Positions 16,888-27,278 of a stretch of 64,000 nt of DNA are shown here, piece by piece. The number at the start of each line of letters is the position of its first letter. Position 1 is the first letter of the stretch. The notes under the pieces were generated by a model. It saw nothing but the letters and a program-made list of their open reading frames with translations, did no database searches and had not been told where the DNA came from. Both the position numbers and the translations under genes were made by a program. This stretch comes from JAWLHU01 sp041690255 (lineage in GTDB: Bacteria; Bacillota; Sulfobacillia; Symbiobacteriales; Symbiobacteriaceae), in the NCBI GenBank assembly GCA_041690255.1, contig JAWLHU010000006.1:186001-250000 (forward strand), given 5' to 3'.

Positions 16888-17963
16888 GGCTGATCGTCAC
16901 GCCCGCTGACCGGCGCCCCTGGCAGGTCGCTGTCATCTACATTGTCGCGATCCTCATCGCCTTGCTGCTCTCCACCGCCTTCCTCGCCCTGGCGGGCAAG
17001 GATCCGATCAAAGTCCTGACCACCATGTTCGGCGGAGCCTTTGGGACCAAGTACGGCCTCTCCGAGACGCTGATCCGCTCCGTTCCCCTCACCCTGGCCG
17101 GTCTGGGCATTGCCCTGGCCGCCCGCATGCAGCTCTGGAACGTCGGTGCCGAAGGGCAACTGTACATGGGGGCCTTTGCTGCCTCCGGCGTCGCCCTCTA
17201 CCTGGGAAAGAGCCTGCCCGGCGCCGCCCTGCTGCCGCTCATGGGTCTTGCGGCGATCCTGGCCGGCGGTCTCTGGGGGCTGCTGCCCGGCATGGCCCGG
17301 GCCTTCTGGTCGACCAACGAGACGATCACGACGCTCCTGCTCAACTACGTGGCGATCAACTGGGTCAACTACCTGGTCTACGGGCCGTGGAAGGATCCCG
17401 GCGGCATGGGCTTCCCGCTCTCCGCCATCTTCGCCAAGGCCGCCTGGCTGCCCACCCTCTGGGGCCGGGTTCACGCCGGTCTGATCGTCGCCATTCTGAT
17501 CGCCGTCCTGCTCTACCTGCTCCTCGGCCGGACCCGCTGGGGCTACGAGATCAAGGTGGTCGGCGATTCGCCCAGGGCTGCACGCTACGCCGGGATCTCG
17601 ATTACCCGCAATATCCTCCTGGTCATGTTCGGCGCCGGCGCCCTCGCCGGTCTGGCCGGCATGATGGAGGTCTCCGGTCTGATCCATCGCCTCCAGCCCG
17701 GCCTCTCGCCCGGCTACGGGTACACGGCGATCATCGTCGCCTACCTGGCAAGGCGCCATCCGCTGGCCGTTCTCCCGGTCGCCTTTCTCTTCGGCGGACT
17801 CCAGGCCGGCGGCTACTCGGTGCAGACCATGGGGGTCCCCCTGGCCACCGCCTATATGATCCAGGGCGCCATTCTCTTCACTGTCCTCGGTGCGGAACTC
17901 TTCACCCGGAACCGGGTCCGACTGGCGGGTAGCAGGGTAGCAAGGGAGGGGGGCCTGGCATGA
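16884..17963 (+). CDS. Nucleoside ABC transporter permease 1
   Basis: The 359-residue integral membrane protein has about 8-10 hydrophobic helices and belongs to the BPD_transp_2 (RbsC/NupB-like) group. The cytoplasmic loop GYEIKVVGDSPRAARYAGI is the conserved ATPase-contact segment. It overlaps its neighbours by 4 nt on both sides, so its synthesis is coupled to the ATPase and second permease. Confidence 0.9.
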   Translation: MRLIVTPADRRPWQVAVIYIVAILIALLLSTAFLALAGKDPIKVLTTMFGGAFGTKYGLSETLIRSVPLTLAGLGIALAARMQLWNVGAEGQLYMGAFAASGVALYLGKSLPGAALLPLMGLAAILAGGLWGLLPGMARAFWSTNETITTLLLNYVAINWVNYLVYGPWKDPGGMGFPLSAIFAKAAWLPTLWGRVHAGLIVAILIAVLLYLLLGRTRWGYEIKVVGDSPRAARYAGISITRNILLVMFGAGALAGLAGMMEVSGLIHRLQPGLSPGYGYTAIIVAYLARRHPLAVLPVAFLFGGLQAGGYSVQTMGVPLATAYMIQGAILFTVLGAELFTRNRVRLAGSRVAREGGLA

Positions 17964-18892
17964 CCTACGAGATCCTGATCGCCACCCTGGCTGCCACGGT
18001 TGTGGCGGGCACGCCGATCCTCTTCGCCGCCCTCGGCGAGGTCCTCTCCGAGCGGGCCGGGGTCCTCAACCTCGGCGTTGAAGGGATGATGCTGACCGGC
18101 GCCGTCGCTGGTTTCCTGGCCGCCCTGAAGACCGGCTCTCCCTGGGTGGGGGTCCTGGTTGCGGCCCTGGCCGGGGCGCTGCTCGCCCTGGTCCATGCCG
18201 TCCTGACGATCACCTTCCGGGCCAACCAGGTGGTGAGCGGTCTGGCGATCACCATCTTCGGTACCGGACTGGCCTCCTACGTGGGCAAACCGGTCGTCGG
18301 CACTCCTCTGCCCACGGCCATGAAGCAGATGGCGCTGCCGGGCCTCAGCAAGATCCCGGTCCTGGGACCGATCCTCTTCGAGCAGGACCCGCTCGTCTAC
18401 CTCTCCTTCGTCATCGTTCCCGCACTCTGGTACTGGCTCTATCGCACCCGGCCGGGTCTCAACCTCCGGGCGACCGGCGAGAACCCGGCAGCGGCCGACG
18501 CGATGGGGCTGAACGTCTTTGCGATCCGCTTTTTATATGTAGCGATCGGCGGGGCGCTTGCCGGGATTGCCGGGGCGCATCTCTCCCTGGCCGTCGCCCC
18601 GAGTTGGGTGGAGGGTATGACCGCCGGCCGCGGCTGGGTCGCCGTCGCACTCGTGATCTTTGCGACCTGGAATCCGGCCAAGGCGATCCTCGGCGCCTAT
18701 CTGTTTGGCGGCGTGGAGGCGCTGGTGTTCCGCATGCAGGCGCTGGGTACATCGATCTCGGTCTTCTTCCTCTCCATGCTGCCCTATCTCTTCACGATCC
18801 TCGTCCTGCTGATTGCCACCGCCCGGGCCCGCCAGGGCCGGCTTGAGCTTCCGGCAGCGCTGGGCGCATTCTACGACCGAGAGACCCGTTAA
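17960..18892 (+). CDS. Nucleoside ABC transporter permease 2
   Basis: The 310-residue membrane protein carries the NupC-like start LGEVLSERAGVLNLGVEGMM and the loop LNLRATGENPAAADAMGLNV, typical of the second permease of BMP-type systems. It forms a heterodimer with permease 1. It is the last gene of the riboswitch operon. Confidence 0.9.
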   Translation: MTYEILIATLAATVVAGTPILFAALGEVLSERAGVLNLGVEGMMLTGAVAGFLAALKTGSPWVGVLVAALAGALLALVHAVLTITFRANQVVSGLAITIFGTGLASYVGKPVVGTPLPTAMKQMALPGLSKIPVLGPILFEQDPLVYLSFVIVPALWYWLYRTRPGLNLRATGENPAAADAMGLNVFAIRFLYVAIGGALAGIAGAHLSLAVAPSWVEGMTAGRGWVAVALVIFATWNPAKAILGAYLFGGVEALVFRMQALGTSISVFFLSMLPYLFTILVLLIATARARQGRLELPAALGAFYDRETR

Positions 18893-18910
18893 CCTATTCC
18901 GACAAGTCCG

Positions 18911-18935
18911 GGCTGTGCTTACTGGCACAGCCTTT
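18911..18935 (+). terminator. Likely terminator of the nucleoside operon
   Basis: GGCTGTGC/GCACAGCC with a short loop, followed by TTT. The T run is short, so termination may be weak. The next gene starts 155 nt later. Confidence 0.6.
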
Positions 18936-19090
18936 GACGCGCTCCAGGGGGGAGGGAGTTGGTCCCGAGAGAGGGATTTCTCTCCATCTGGCGAACTCCT
19001 AATGTGTAAGAATACCCATCTCTATGACCATTGTTTCGTTCCGTGCGGGGATCGATCGGTTCTCAGCACGGTGCGGGAAGGAGAGGCTTC

Positions 19091-22000
19091 ATGATCACGC
19101 TGCGCAGATTGCTTTCGACGGCTCTCACGGCGGTTCTCTTCCTTGGCACTCTGGCCCCCGGAGCCCGGGCTGCTGATCAACTGGACCAGGCCCAGTACCA
19201 GCAGGATGGCCGCCGTTACGTAAGTGCGACCAAGGTGGGGGCCCAGGTCTTCACCGTCGGCCTTACGGGTCGTATGTCCAAGGTGAAGATCATGATCGAC
19301 CGCTACTCCGGTTGGGGTGATCTGAACGTTGAGATCCGTCCCCTGCTCGACGGGCAGCCTGACAATCAGGTGATCGCCTCGGGCATCCTCTTTGCTGCAG
19401 ACGCCCCCGCGTACAAAGCGCCCAACGGGAATCCAACCTGGGTGGAGGTGGCGCTGGACAACCCGCCCTTCGTCGCCCCCGATGAGCAGTACGCCCTGGT
19501 TCTGACCCCCACCGATGACTCCACCACCTACGACTGGTACACCAAGTCGGCCAATCCGTATGCCCGGGGCACGCAGTGGGTGCAGGACTCCAACGGCGTC
19601 TGGACGGAATCGATCAACTACGACTTCGCCTTCCAGACCTATGTCGATATTCCCTCCAGTGATGCCTCACTGAGCAGTCTGACCGTCTCGGAGGGGTACC
19701 TGGCCCCCAAGTTCAGCAGCGCATGGTACAGCTATACCGTCAAGGTCTCCTCCACGACGGAGGAGCTTCTGGTCACGCCCACCCCGACCGTCGAAACCGC
19801 AGAGGTGACGGTTAACGGTCAGCCCCCCACGACCCCCGTCCCCCTGGTTCCGGGCGAGAACCAGGTGGATGTGGTCGTCACTGCAGACGATGGGGTGACG
19901 ACCGAGACCTACACCCTCTGGGTGGATCGCGAGGTCAGCGAGCTTTCGACCTTGGATACGCCGCTGATCACCGGTCCCGCCACCCAGACAGCGAACGAGG
20001 ATACCATGATCGGTCCGCTGACCTACACCGTCTCCGGTCTGGACCTCGCCACGACGAGCCTCACGGCGGGCTCGCTCGACACGAGCAAGGTGACGAACGA
20101 GAACCTGACTGTCACCGGCAGCGGCGGCACATGGAGCCTGACCGTGCAGCCCAACGAGAACGCCACGGGCACCGTGGTTGTTCGCCTGCTGGCCAAGGAC
20201 AGCACCAACACCAGTGCCACCCACGACCTGACGATCACCCTGACGGCGGTGAACGATCCGCCGGCCATTGAGGATATCCCTGATCAGGGCACGACGCCCG
20301 GTGTGGCTGTGGGGCCGATCTCTTTCGGCATCTCTGATCCGGAAACGGACGCCGCCAGCCTGACCGTTACGTCGGCCTCCGGCAACACGGCGCTGGTGGC
20401 CGACGGCAATATCGTGATCGGCGGCAGCGGCAGCAGCCGGAATATCTCGGTCACACCGGCCGTCGGCCAGGTCGGGACGGCAGTGATTACCGTGACTGTC
20501 GCCGACGGGGACCTGACCGCCACCGCCACCTTCACGCTGACCGTCTCGCACCCGCCCACGGTCGGGCCGATCAGCGATCAGACGATCGAGCAGGACGCCG
20601 CCCTGACCGATCTGCCCGTCTCGATCAGCGATGTCGACACCAGCCTCAGCACACTGGTCGTCTCCGGCACGTCGGATAACCAGACGCTTGTGCCGGACGC
20701 CAACATCGCCTTTGGGGGCAGTGGCGGTTCCCGGATGATTACGGTCACCCCCGAGCCGCTCCAGTACGGCACCGCCAACATCTCCGTTCACGTGTATGAT
20801 GGGGCCACGAGCACCACCGAGACCTTCGCCCTGACGGTCAACATGGGGGATCAGCCGCCCAGCATTTCGGCGATCGCCGACCTTACCACGGCGGAGGATA
20901 CGGCCACGCCGGCGCTTGCCTTTACCCTGGCCGACCTCGACACCCCGCTGGACAGCCTGACGATCACGCCCACGTCCAACAACCAGACCTTGGTTCCGAA
21001 TGACAGCATCGTGCTCGGTGGGAGCGGTGCCAGCCGTACGGTCACGGTCACGCCGGCGCAGGACAAGAGCGGGACGGCCACGATCACCCTGACCGTCTTC
21101 GACGGGACATTCACCACCGTGGAGAGCTTTGACCTCACGGTCACGTCGGCCAACGATGCCCCGAAGATCAGTGGGCTGGCGGACGACTCGATTGCCGAGG
21201 ACTCGACCAGCTACACGTTTGACTTCACCGTCTCCGACTCGGAGAGCCCAGCCGGGGAGATCGCAATCAGCGTCACTTCATCCAATACGGCCCTGCTTCC
21301 CTCGGCCCATACCGCCAGCAACAACAACGGCAGTGTGACCGTGACCATGAACCCGGTGGCCAACCAGACCGGCACCACCACAATCACGGTGACGGCAGAT
21401 GACGGACAGGCCTCCAGCACGGCCAGCTTCGTGCTGACCGTGACTAACGTGAACGATGCCCCGACCATGCCAGCCATTGCTAACCAGATGACCGACGAGG
21501 ACACGCCCGCTGTGGTCAACTTCACCGTGGACGACATTGACACGGCCTTGAGCAGCCTTACCTTCTCCGGGGCTTCGAGCAACACGAACATCGTGCCCCC
21601 GGCCAATATCGTCTTTAGCGGGAGCGACTCTAATCGGACCGCCACCATCACCCCGGCACCCAACCAGAATGGCACCGTTACGATCACCCTGACCGTGAAC
21701 GATGGCCAGACCTCTGTCAGCCGCTCGTTCAACCTGGTGGTCAACCCGGTCAACGACGCCCCGACGGTCTCCAGCCTGCCCGACACCACCGCGGCGCTGA
21801 ATGCTGTCGTGCCGTCAATCTCCTTTACCGTCGGCGACCTGGAGACCCTGGCCGCTAACCTCTTCATCACGGCCACGTCGTCCAACCAGGCGCTGCTGCC
21901 GAACGCCAACATCAGCATTGGTGGCAGCACGACCAATCGGTGGCTGACCGTCGATCCCCTGGACGACGTAATCGGCAGCACGACGGTCACCGTTACGGTC

Positions 22001-25000
22001 AGCGATGGTCAACTGACGGTCAGTGACAGCTTCGTCTTCTCGGTCAGCCAGAAGCCGACGATCTCCCCGATGGGTGATCTGGTGATCGCCGAGGACTCAT
22101 CGACCGGGGCGATCGCCTTCTCGATCGATGACCCGGATACCGATGTCTCTCTCCTGATGGTCGCCGGCAGCTCCGATAATCAGACGCTGGTGCCGAACGG
22201 CAACATTGCGATTACCGGGTCGGGCCATGATCGCATGGTCACGGTGACCCCCGCCGCCAACAAGTACGGTCGAGCCGTGATCACGATCACGGTCAGCGAC
22301 GGTGGAAACCAGACCACCGGTTCCTTCCAACTGACCGTCACCTCGATTAACGACCCGCCCACGATCTCGCCGATCTTTGATCTGGCCACGGCGGAAGATT
22401 CGCCGACGCCGCCGATCTCCTTTACTGTCAACGACCTGGAGACCTCCCCGTCCAGCCTGGCGGTCAACGCAACCTCCAGTAACCCGACCCTGGTCTCCGC
22501 CTCCAACATCATCCTTGGCGGTACCTCCAACGGTCGGACGATCACCATCACGCCCGCTTCAAACCAGAGCGGGATCACGACGATCACCGTCACGGTCAGC
22601 GACGGCTACGCCACGACCAGCACCTCGTTTGTACTGACGGTGACCAACGTCAACGACGCGCCGGTCATCATCGCCCCGTCCACCTTCGCCGGTATGGAGG
22701 ACATGCCGGTCTCGATCAACGTGGCGGCGGTCGATTATGACACCCCGTCCTCCTCGCTCCTGATCCTGGTCAACTCGCTGGACCAGGCGCTTGTGCCGAC
22801 CGCCAATATCGGCGTGACCGGTGACCCGGGCAACTGGGTGTTGACGATCATCCCGGAACCGGACGCTGCCGGCACCGTGCAGATCCAGGTGACGGTGACC
22901 GACGGCGGGCAGGTGACCAACGCGGTCATTAACCTCCAGATCGCAGAGGTGAACGACCTGCCCACGATCACGTCCATCGCGGACACGAACACCGAGGAGG
23001 ATGTGCCTACCCCGCCCCTTACCTTCACGGTGGGGGATAAGGAGACGCTGGCAGGCGAACTGGTCGTGACCGCTACCAGCGACAACCCGCTCCTCCTGCC
23101 CGACACGGGTCTCACCGTGGGTGGCGCGGGGGCCAGCCGTACCTTGACGATCACCCCGGGCGAGGATCAGTACGGCACGGCCACCGTCTACGTCACGGTC
23201 AATGACGGCGATGGCAGGACGACGACCAGCTTCAACCTGACCGTCACCCCGGTCCCGGATGCCCCTCGGATTACGGGATTCGCGGATACCACGATCGATG
23301 AGGATACCGTTCTCTCGCTGCCCGTGGGTCTGACCGACCCGGATTCGCCCGCCGCCGAGGTCACCTGGACCCTGCTCTCCTCGAACGAGTCGCTCGTCCC
23401 CACGGCGAACCTCTCCCTGACCGGCTCCGGGGCGAACCGGACCCTGACCGCCACGCCGCTGGAGAACCTGAGCGGGACGACCACCATTACCATGGAGGCG
23501 ACCGACGGTGGGCTGACCACCTTAAAGGCGTTCATTCTTACCGTGGTACCGGTCAACGACCTCCCGGTAGTCAGCGCCCTGTCCGACATGACGACCCTGG
23601 AAGAGGTGCCGACCGGGACCGCCGCCTTCACCATCGCCGATATAGAGACAGCCGCCACGGACCTGGCGGTGACCGCGACCTCCTCTGATCCGGCGATCGT
23701 GCCCACGGCCAACATCCACCTGGGTGGGGCGGGGGCGGACCGCACGGTCTACGTGACCCCCGCTCTCGACCGGACGGGTCCGGTGACGATCTTCATTCAC
23801 GTCTCCGATGGTACCGATACGACAACGGTCCCCTTCACCCTGACGATCCAGGGGGTCAATGACCCGCCCTCCTTTGTCCTGGGCAGTGATATCGAGGTGG
23901 ATGAGGACGCCGGGCCGCAGACCTTCAGCGCCTGGCTCCAGTCGATCTCACCCGGCCCATTTGAGCCGGAGCAGCATGTCTCCTTCACGGTCACCCACGA
24001 CAACCCGGCGCTGTTTGCGGCACCCCCGCAGATCGCACCGGACGGGACCCTCACCTTCACCTCGGCCGAGAATCAGTTCGGCAGTTCGCTCGTCACCTTG
24101 GTGATCAAGGACGACGGCGGCACAGAGAACGGCGGTGTCGATACGACGACGGCCCAGAGCTTCACGATCACCGTCCATCCGGTCAACGACCTGCCGGTGA
24201 TCTCTGAGGTCGGGCTGCAGGGCACGGAGATGGGGGTTGCCACCGTTCCCATTGCCTTCACCATCTCCGATGTGGAGACGGCGGCGACTGCGCTGATTGT
24301 CAGTGCCACCTCCTCCGAGCAGTCCCTGGTGCCCAACGCGAACATCTTCCTCGCCGGTGCCGGCATGGATCGTTACATTACCATGAACCCGACGGCACTC
24401 CAGACCGGCTCGACGACGATTACCATCTCGGTCAGCGACGGGACGGACACGAGCACATCGGAGTTCGAACTGCGGGTGAGCAACGTCTTCCTCAGCTCGC
24501 TGGAGACCTCACTTGGCCAGTTGGTGCCGGTCTTCGAGGAGTCTGCCGTGACCTACAAGGCGGTCTACAACCGGAACGCCACCGAGGTCTTTGTCACCCC
24601 GACGGCCCAGGATCCGGTGAATATGATCATGGTGAACGGCCTTCCCGTGCCGAACGGCGAGGTCTCGCACTCCCTGCCCCTCACGGGCGAGGGCGGAACC
24701 GTGCGGATCGAGGTGACCGCCCCTGACACGGGCGTCTCAAAGCTCTACATTGTGGAGTTTGTCCGGGCGATGTCCTCGATTAACGACCTGATCGACCTCT
24801 CGATCTCGCCAGGCTTCCTTGAGCCGGCCTTCAAGCCGGAGATCGCAAGCTATAAGACGACCGTCCCCCCCGAGGTGACTGAGGTGACGGTGACCGCCAC
24901 CCCCGGGGACGGGCACTCGAAGGTCACCGTGACGGGCAATACCAATCTGAGGGCTGGTACGAACACGGTCTTGGTGACGGTCACCGCCGAGAACGGCCTG

Positions 25001-26629
25001 TCGCAGGTCTACACGATCACGGTTACGCGCGAGGCGCCACCGCTCGCCATTCAGAATGTGCGCATCCTGGCAGATGTTGACCGTGCATCGATCAGCTTTG
25101 AGACCAGCGCTGGGGCTGGCGCCGAAGTCTTCTTCGGCCCCGAAGAACTGGATCCCGAAGGGTTGCCGGCCGGCAGCGGGAGCAGTCACGCGGCGACCCT
25201 GCAAGGACTCGAACCGGGCATGACCTATAAGTACCGGATTGCCGCTGTCTCCGGGACCCACCGGGCCGAGTACGCCGGGAGCTTCACCACCCCGAGCGCC
25301 TCCGCCGGGGAGATGACCTGCCGGGGTGGCGAGATCCGCAAGGAGCAGGTGGGACTCGTCTCGCTCCGTTGCCCTGGAAACGACGAGGCGGCGCTGGCGG
25401 TTTCCGAGTCTTTGTTGGTCCCTACCGAGGCGGGGAGCATCGCAGTGACGACCGTAGGGGAGCAGGAGGTGTTGGAGAGCCTCGGCCAGGTCGTCATGGG
25501 CCTCAAGAGCTACCAGACCCCGAGTCTGGTGGTGGCGACCGGCGAGGACCGGCCTCTGAAGGCCGCTGTGGTCCACGCCGACGGCGCCCGCCTGGCGATT
25601 CAGGCCGGCTCCAGCGTCTCGGTGCAGAGCAGCCTGGGCAGCCTCACCCTCTCGCCCACCACCCTGGCAACCCTGATCCAGGGTGGGCCCGATGGCAAGG
25701 TGATCACCCTCTTCGAACCCGTCTCCCAGGCGCGGGAGGATGTCCATGCCCAGCTTGACCGCCCGGAGTGGCAGATCGCCTCGGAGGTGGTGGACGTAAC
25801 CATGACCACCATCTACGGCGACGGCTGGATTGAGCGCCATTCCACGCTGACTGTGCCGCTCACGCTGACCCTGACGTTTGACAAGAGCAAGGTGGCCAAC
25901 CCGAGCCTGCTGGGCATCTTCCAGATCATCGAAGATGAGCTGGGCCAGGCGATCGACCGGCGGTATGTAGGCGGTCTCGTCGACTGGGAGAACGGGACGA
26001 TCTCGGTGGAGCGGTCGCACCTCTCCAAGTATGTGGTGCTGGCCTACGAGCACGAGTTCAGCGACGTACCCACGACCCACTGGGCCTACAAGACGATCCA
26101 GCAGATGGCCGCCCGGGGCTTCGCCGACGGCCTGACGACGACCACATTCGGACCGGATGTGCCGGTCACCCGTGGTCAGTTCGCCTCCATGGTCACCCGA
26201 GCGTTCAACCTGGAGCGGGCGCCGCAGTTGGCCAAGGGCTACCAGGATGTGCCCGAGGACAACGAACTGGCGGGTGAGATCGGCGGCGTCATGAAGGCCG
26301 GCCTCATGGTCGGCTACCCCGACGCCACCTTCCGGCCCGATGCGCAAATCACCCGTCAGGAGATGGCGACGGTGCTGAACCGTCTGATCCTCCGGCTGCA
26401 GATCCCCATAACCCCGGTTGTGACGACGAACGGTGTCCGGATCTCCGGTTTCCAGGACAGGGAGCAGATCTCCGGCTGGGCATGGGAGTCGGTCCAGACC
26501 ATGGTGGACCTCAGCCTCATGACCGGACGCCCCGGCCCGACCTTCGTGCCCGGCGGTCAGACCACCCGTGCCGAGGCGGCGACGGTGGTCAAGCGGCTCC
26601 TGGATCTCATGGAGCGCTCAGGCAGATAG
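19091..26629 (+). CDS. Giant SLH-anchored surface protein with about 15 Ig/cadherin-like repeats
   Basis: The 2512-residue protein starts with a signal peptide (about 1-28, ending GARA). An N-terminal beta-sandwich and a cadherin-like beta-sandwich domain follow. About fifteen repeats of roughly 100 residues come next (about 19,960-24,480), starting near-regularly every 300 bp with a pattern like PTISxIxDxxTxED...FTVxDxET...TVTPxxxxxGTxTITVTVSDG...VNDAP. Two further cadherin-like sandwiches and a fibronectin-like region (about residues 1800-2090) lead to three SLH modules at about 2320-2512 (FSDVPTTHWAY, YQDVPEDNELA, FQDREQISGWA). SLH modules bind pyruvylated cell-wall polymer, so it sits on the S-layer, probably in adhesion. 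ATG at 19091 after GGAGAGG; in-frame sequence extends further upstream. It is a single gene. Confidence 0.92.
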   Translation: MITLRRLLSTALTAVLFLGTLAPGARAADQLDQAQYQQDGRRYVSATKVGAQVFTVGLTGRMSKVKIMIDRYSGWGDLNVEIRPLLDGQPDNQVIASGILFAADAPAYKAPNGNPTWVEVALDNPPFVAPDEQYALVLTPTDDSTTYDWYTKSANPYARGTQWVQDSNGVWTESINYDFAFQTYVDIPSSDASLSSLTVSEGYLAPKFSSAWYSYTVKVSSTTEELLVTPTPTVETAEVTVNGQPPTTPVPLVPGENQVDVVVTADDGVTTETYTLWVDREVSELSTLDTPLITGPATQTANEDTMIGPLTYTVSGLDLATTSLTAGSLDTSKVTNENLTVTGSGGTWSLTVQPNENATGTVVVRLLAKDSTNTSATHDLTITLTAVNDPPAIEDIPDQGTTPGVAVGPISFGISDPETDAASLTVTSASGNTALVADGNIVIGGSGSSRNISVTPAVGQVGTAVITVTVADGDLTATATFTLTVSHPPTVGPISDQTIEQDAALTDLPVSISDVDTSLSTLVVSGTSDNQTLVPDANIAFGGSGGSRMITVTPEPLQYGTANISVHVYDGATSTTETFALTVNMGDQPPSISAIADLTTAEDTATPALAFTLADLDTPLDSLTITPTSNNQTLVPNDSIVLGGSGASRTVTVTPAQDKSGTATITLTVFDGTFTTVESFDLTVTSANDAPKISGLADDSIAEDSTSYTFDFTVSDSESPAGEIAISVTSSNTALLPSAHTASNNNGSVTVTMNPVANQTGTTTITVTADDGQASSTASFVLTVTNVNDAPTMPAIANQMTDEDTPAVVNFTVDDIDTALSSLTFSGASSNTNIVPPANIVFSGSDSNRTATITPAPNQNGTVTITLTVNDGQTSVSRSFNLVVNPVNDAPTVSSLPDTTAALNAVVPSISFTVGDLETLAANLFITATSSNQALLPNANISIGGSTTNRWLTVDPLDDVIGSTTVTVTVSDGQLTVSDSFVFSVSQKPTISPMGDLVIAEDSSTGAIAFSIDDPDTDVSLLMVAGSSDNQTLVPNGNIAITGSGHDRMVTVTPAANKYGRAVITITVSDGGNQTTGSFQLTVTSINDPPTISPIFDLATAEDSPTPPISFTVNDLETSPSSLAVNATSSNPTLVSASNIILGGTSNGRTITITPASNQSGITTITVTVSDGYATTSTSFVLTVTNVNDAPVIIAPSTFAGMEDMPVSINVAAVDYDTPSSSLLILVNSLDQALVPTANIGVTGDPGNWVLTIIPEPDAAGTVQIQVTVTDGGQVTNAVINLQIAEVNDLPTITSIADTNTEEDVPTPPLTFTVGDKETLAGELVVTATSDNPLLLPDTGLTVGGAGASRTLTITPGEDQYGTATVYVTVNDGDGRTTTSFNLTVTPVPDAPRITGFADTTIDEDTVLSLPVGLTDPDSPAAEVTWTLLSSNESLVPTANLSLTGSGANRTLTATPLENLSGTTTITMEATDGGLTTLKAFILTVVPVNDLPVVSALSDMTTLEEVPTGTAAFTIADIETAATDLAVTATSSDPAIVPTANIHLGGAGADRTVYVTPALDRTGPVTIFIHVSDGTDTTTVPFTLTIQGVNDPPSFVLGSDIEVDEDAGPQTFSAWLQSISPGPFEPEQHVSFTVTHDNPALFAAPPQIAPDGTLTFTSAENQFGSSLVTLVIKDDGGTENGGVDTTTAQSFTITVHPVNDLPVISEVGLQGTEMGVATVPIAFTISDVETAATALIVSATSSEQSLVPNANIFLAGAGMDRYITMNPTALQTGSTTITISVSDGTDTSTSEFELRVSNVFLSSLETSLGQLVPVFEESAVTYKAVYNRNATEVFVTPTAQDPVNMIMVNGLPVPNGEVSHSLPLTGEGGTVRIEVTAPDTGVSKLYIVEFVRAMSSINDLIDLSISPGFLEPAFKPEIASYKTTVPPEVTEVTVTATPGDGHSKVTVTGNTNLRAGTNTVLVTVTAENGLSQVYTITVTREAPPLAIQNVRILADVDRASISFETSAGAGAEVFFGPEELDPEGLPAGSGSSHAATLQGLEPGMTYKYRIAAVSGTHRAEYAGSFTTPSASAGEMTCRGGEIRKEQVGLVSLRCPGNDEAALAVSESLLVPTEAGSIAVTTVGEQEVLESLGQVVMGLKSYQTPSLVVATGEDRPLKAAVVHADGARLAIQAGSSVSVQSSLGSLTLSPTTLATLIQGGPDGKVITLFEPVSQAREDVHAQLDRPEWQIASEVVDVTMTTIYGDGWIERHSTLTVPLTLTLTFDKSKVANPSLLGIFQIIEDELGQAIDRRYVGGLVDWENGTISVERSHLSKYVVLAYEHEFSDVPTTHWAYKTIQQMAARGFADGLTTTTFGPDVPVTRGQFASMVTRAFNLERAPQLAKGYQDVPEDNELAGEIGGVMKAGLMVGYPDATFRPDAQITRQEMATVLNRLILRLQIPITPVVTTNGVRISGFQDREQISGWAWESVQTMVDLSLMTGRPGPTFVPGGQTTRAEAATVVKRLLDLMERSGR

Positions 26630-26639
26630 CGCCGCTGGT

Positions 26640-26672
26640 CCCGGCTCCCCGCTCCAGGGGGGCCGGGTCTTT
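26640..26672 (+). terminator. Terminator after the SLH protein gene
   Basis: CCCGGC and GCCGGG with a GC-rich loop, followed by TCTTTC, 11 nt after the stop codon. Confidence 0.6.
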
Positions 26673-26757
26673 CGCGTCAGAGGTCCGCCCGGGTTGTCCT
26701 CTTCATAAGATGGTATGAATCGGATCTCAACGGCGACGCAGGGGAGGAGAGCCCAGA

Positions 26758-27210
26758 ATGACAACCGAGCCGACAGCCCATCCTGGCAATCAGGTCACCC
26801 AGGAGAACCATCAGACCCTGCATGTTCACATTCACAATGAGCCGAGGGCGGCTGGACTCATTGGCGGAATGGCTGGATCGGTGCGCACCGAGGAGGGGAA
26901 TGCCGCCGTTGTCTCCTGCGAGGTCCAGCTCTTCTTCGGTCCCATTGCCGAACATCCCGTTGCGACCTGTCGAACCGACGCGAACGGTTGCTTCCGGTTT
27001 CGGGACCTGCCACCGGGGTTTTACGGTCTGCGGCTTCGCCTGAAGGGGGCCCAGTTCATCCTTCTCCACAACCTTCGGGTGCTGCCGGGTGAAACGTGCC
27101 TGCCCCGGGTGATTCTCTCGGAGCGGACCGATTCCGGTCCTCTCTTTCCGGGGACCGAGGACGATGAAGCGTTCGTACTACGGGGGATTCGTATGACGGA
27201 AGCGCAATGA
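26758..27210 (+). CDS. Small protein with carboxypeptidase-regulatory-like beta-sandwich
   Basis: The 150-residue protein has no signal peptide. Residues 36-120 look like a transthyretin/carboxypeptidase-regulatory-like fold: AGSVRTEEGNAAVVSCEVQL, then a DANGCFRFRDLPPGFYGLRL segment, the hallmark 'DxxGxFxFxxLPPGxY' pattern. Such domains are usually structural. The ATG has GGGGAGG 12 nt upstream. A strong terminator follows at once, so it is expressed alone. The His-rich N-terminus (HVHIH) may bind metal; this is speculation. Confidence 0.65.
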   Translation: MTTEPTAHPGNQVTQENHQTLHVHIHNEPRAAGLIGGMAGSVRTEEGNAAVVSCEVQLFFGPIAEHPVATCRTDANGCFRFRDLPPGFYGLRLRLKGAQFILLHNLRVLPGETCLPRVILSERTDSGPLFPGTEDDEAFVLRGIRMTEAQ

Positions 27211-27213
27211 GAC

Positions 27214-27240
27214 GGGGCCGGTGCAACAGCACCGGCCCCT
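27214..27240 (+). terminator. Strong hairpin terminator
   Basis: GGGGCCGGTGC and GCACCGGCCCC form a perfect 11-bp stem with a 4-nt loop, followed by TT. Confidence 0.8.
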
Positions 27241-27278
27241 TGCCCGTGGAGGAACCGGAGCCGAGGAGGTGACATAAC

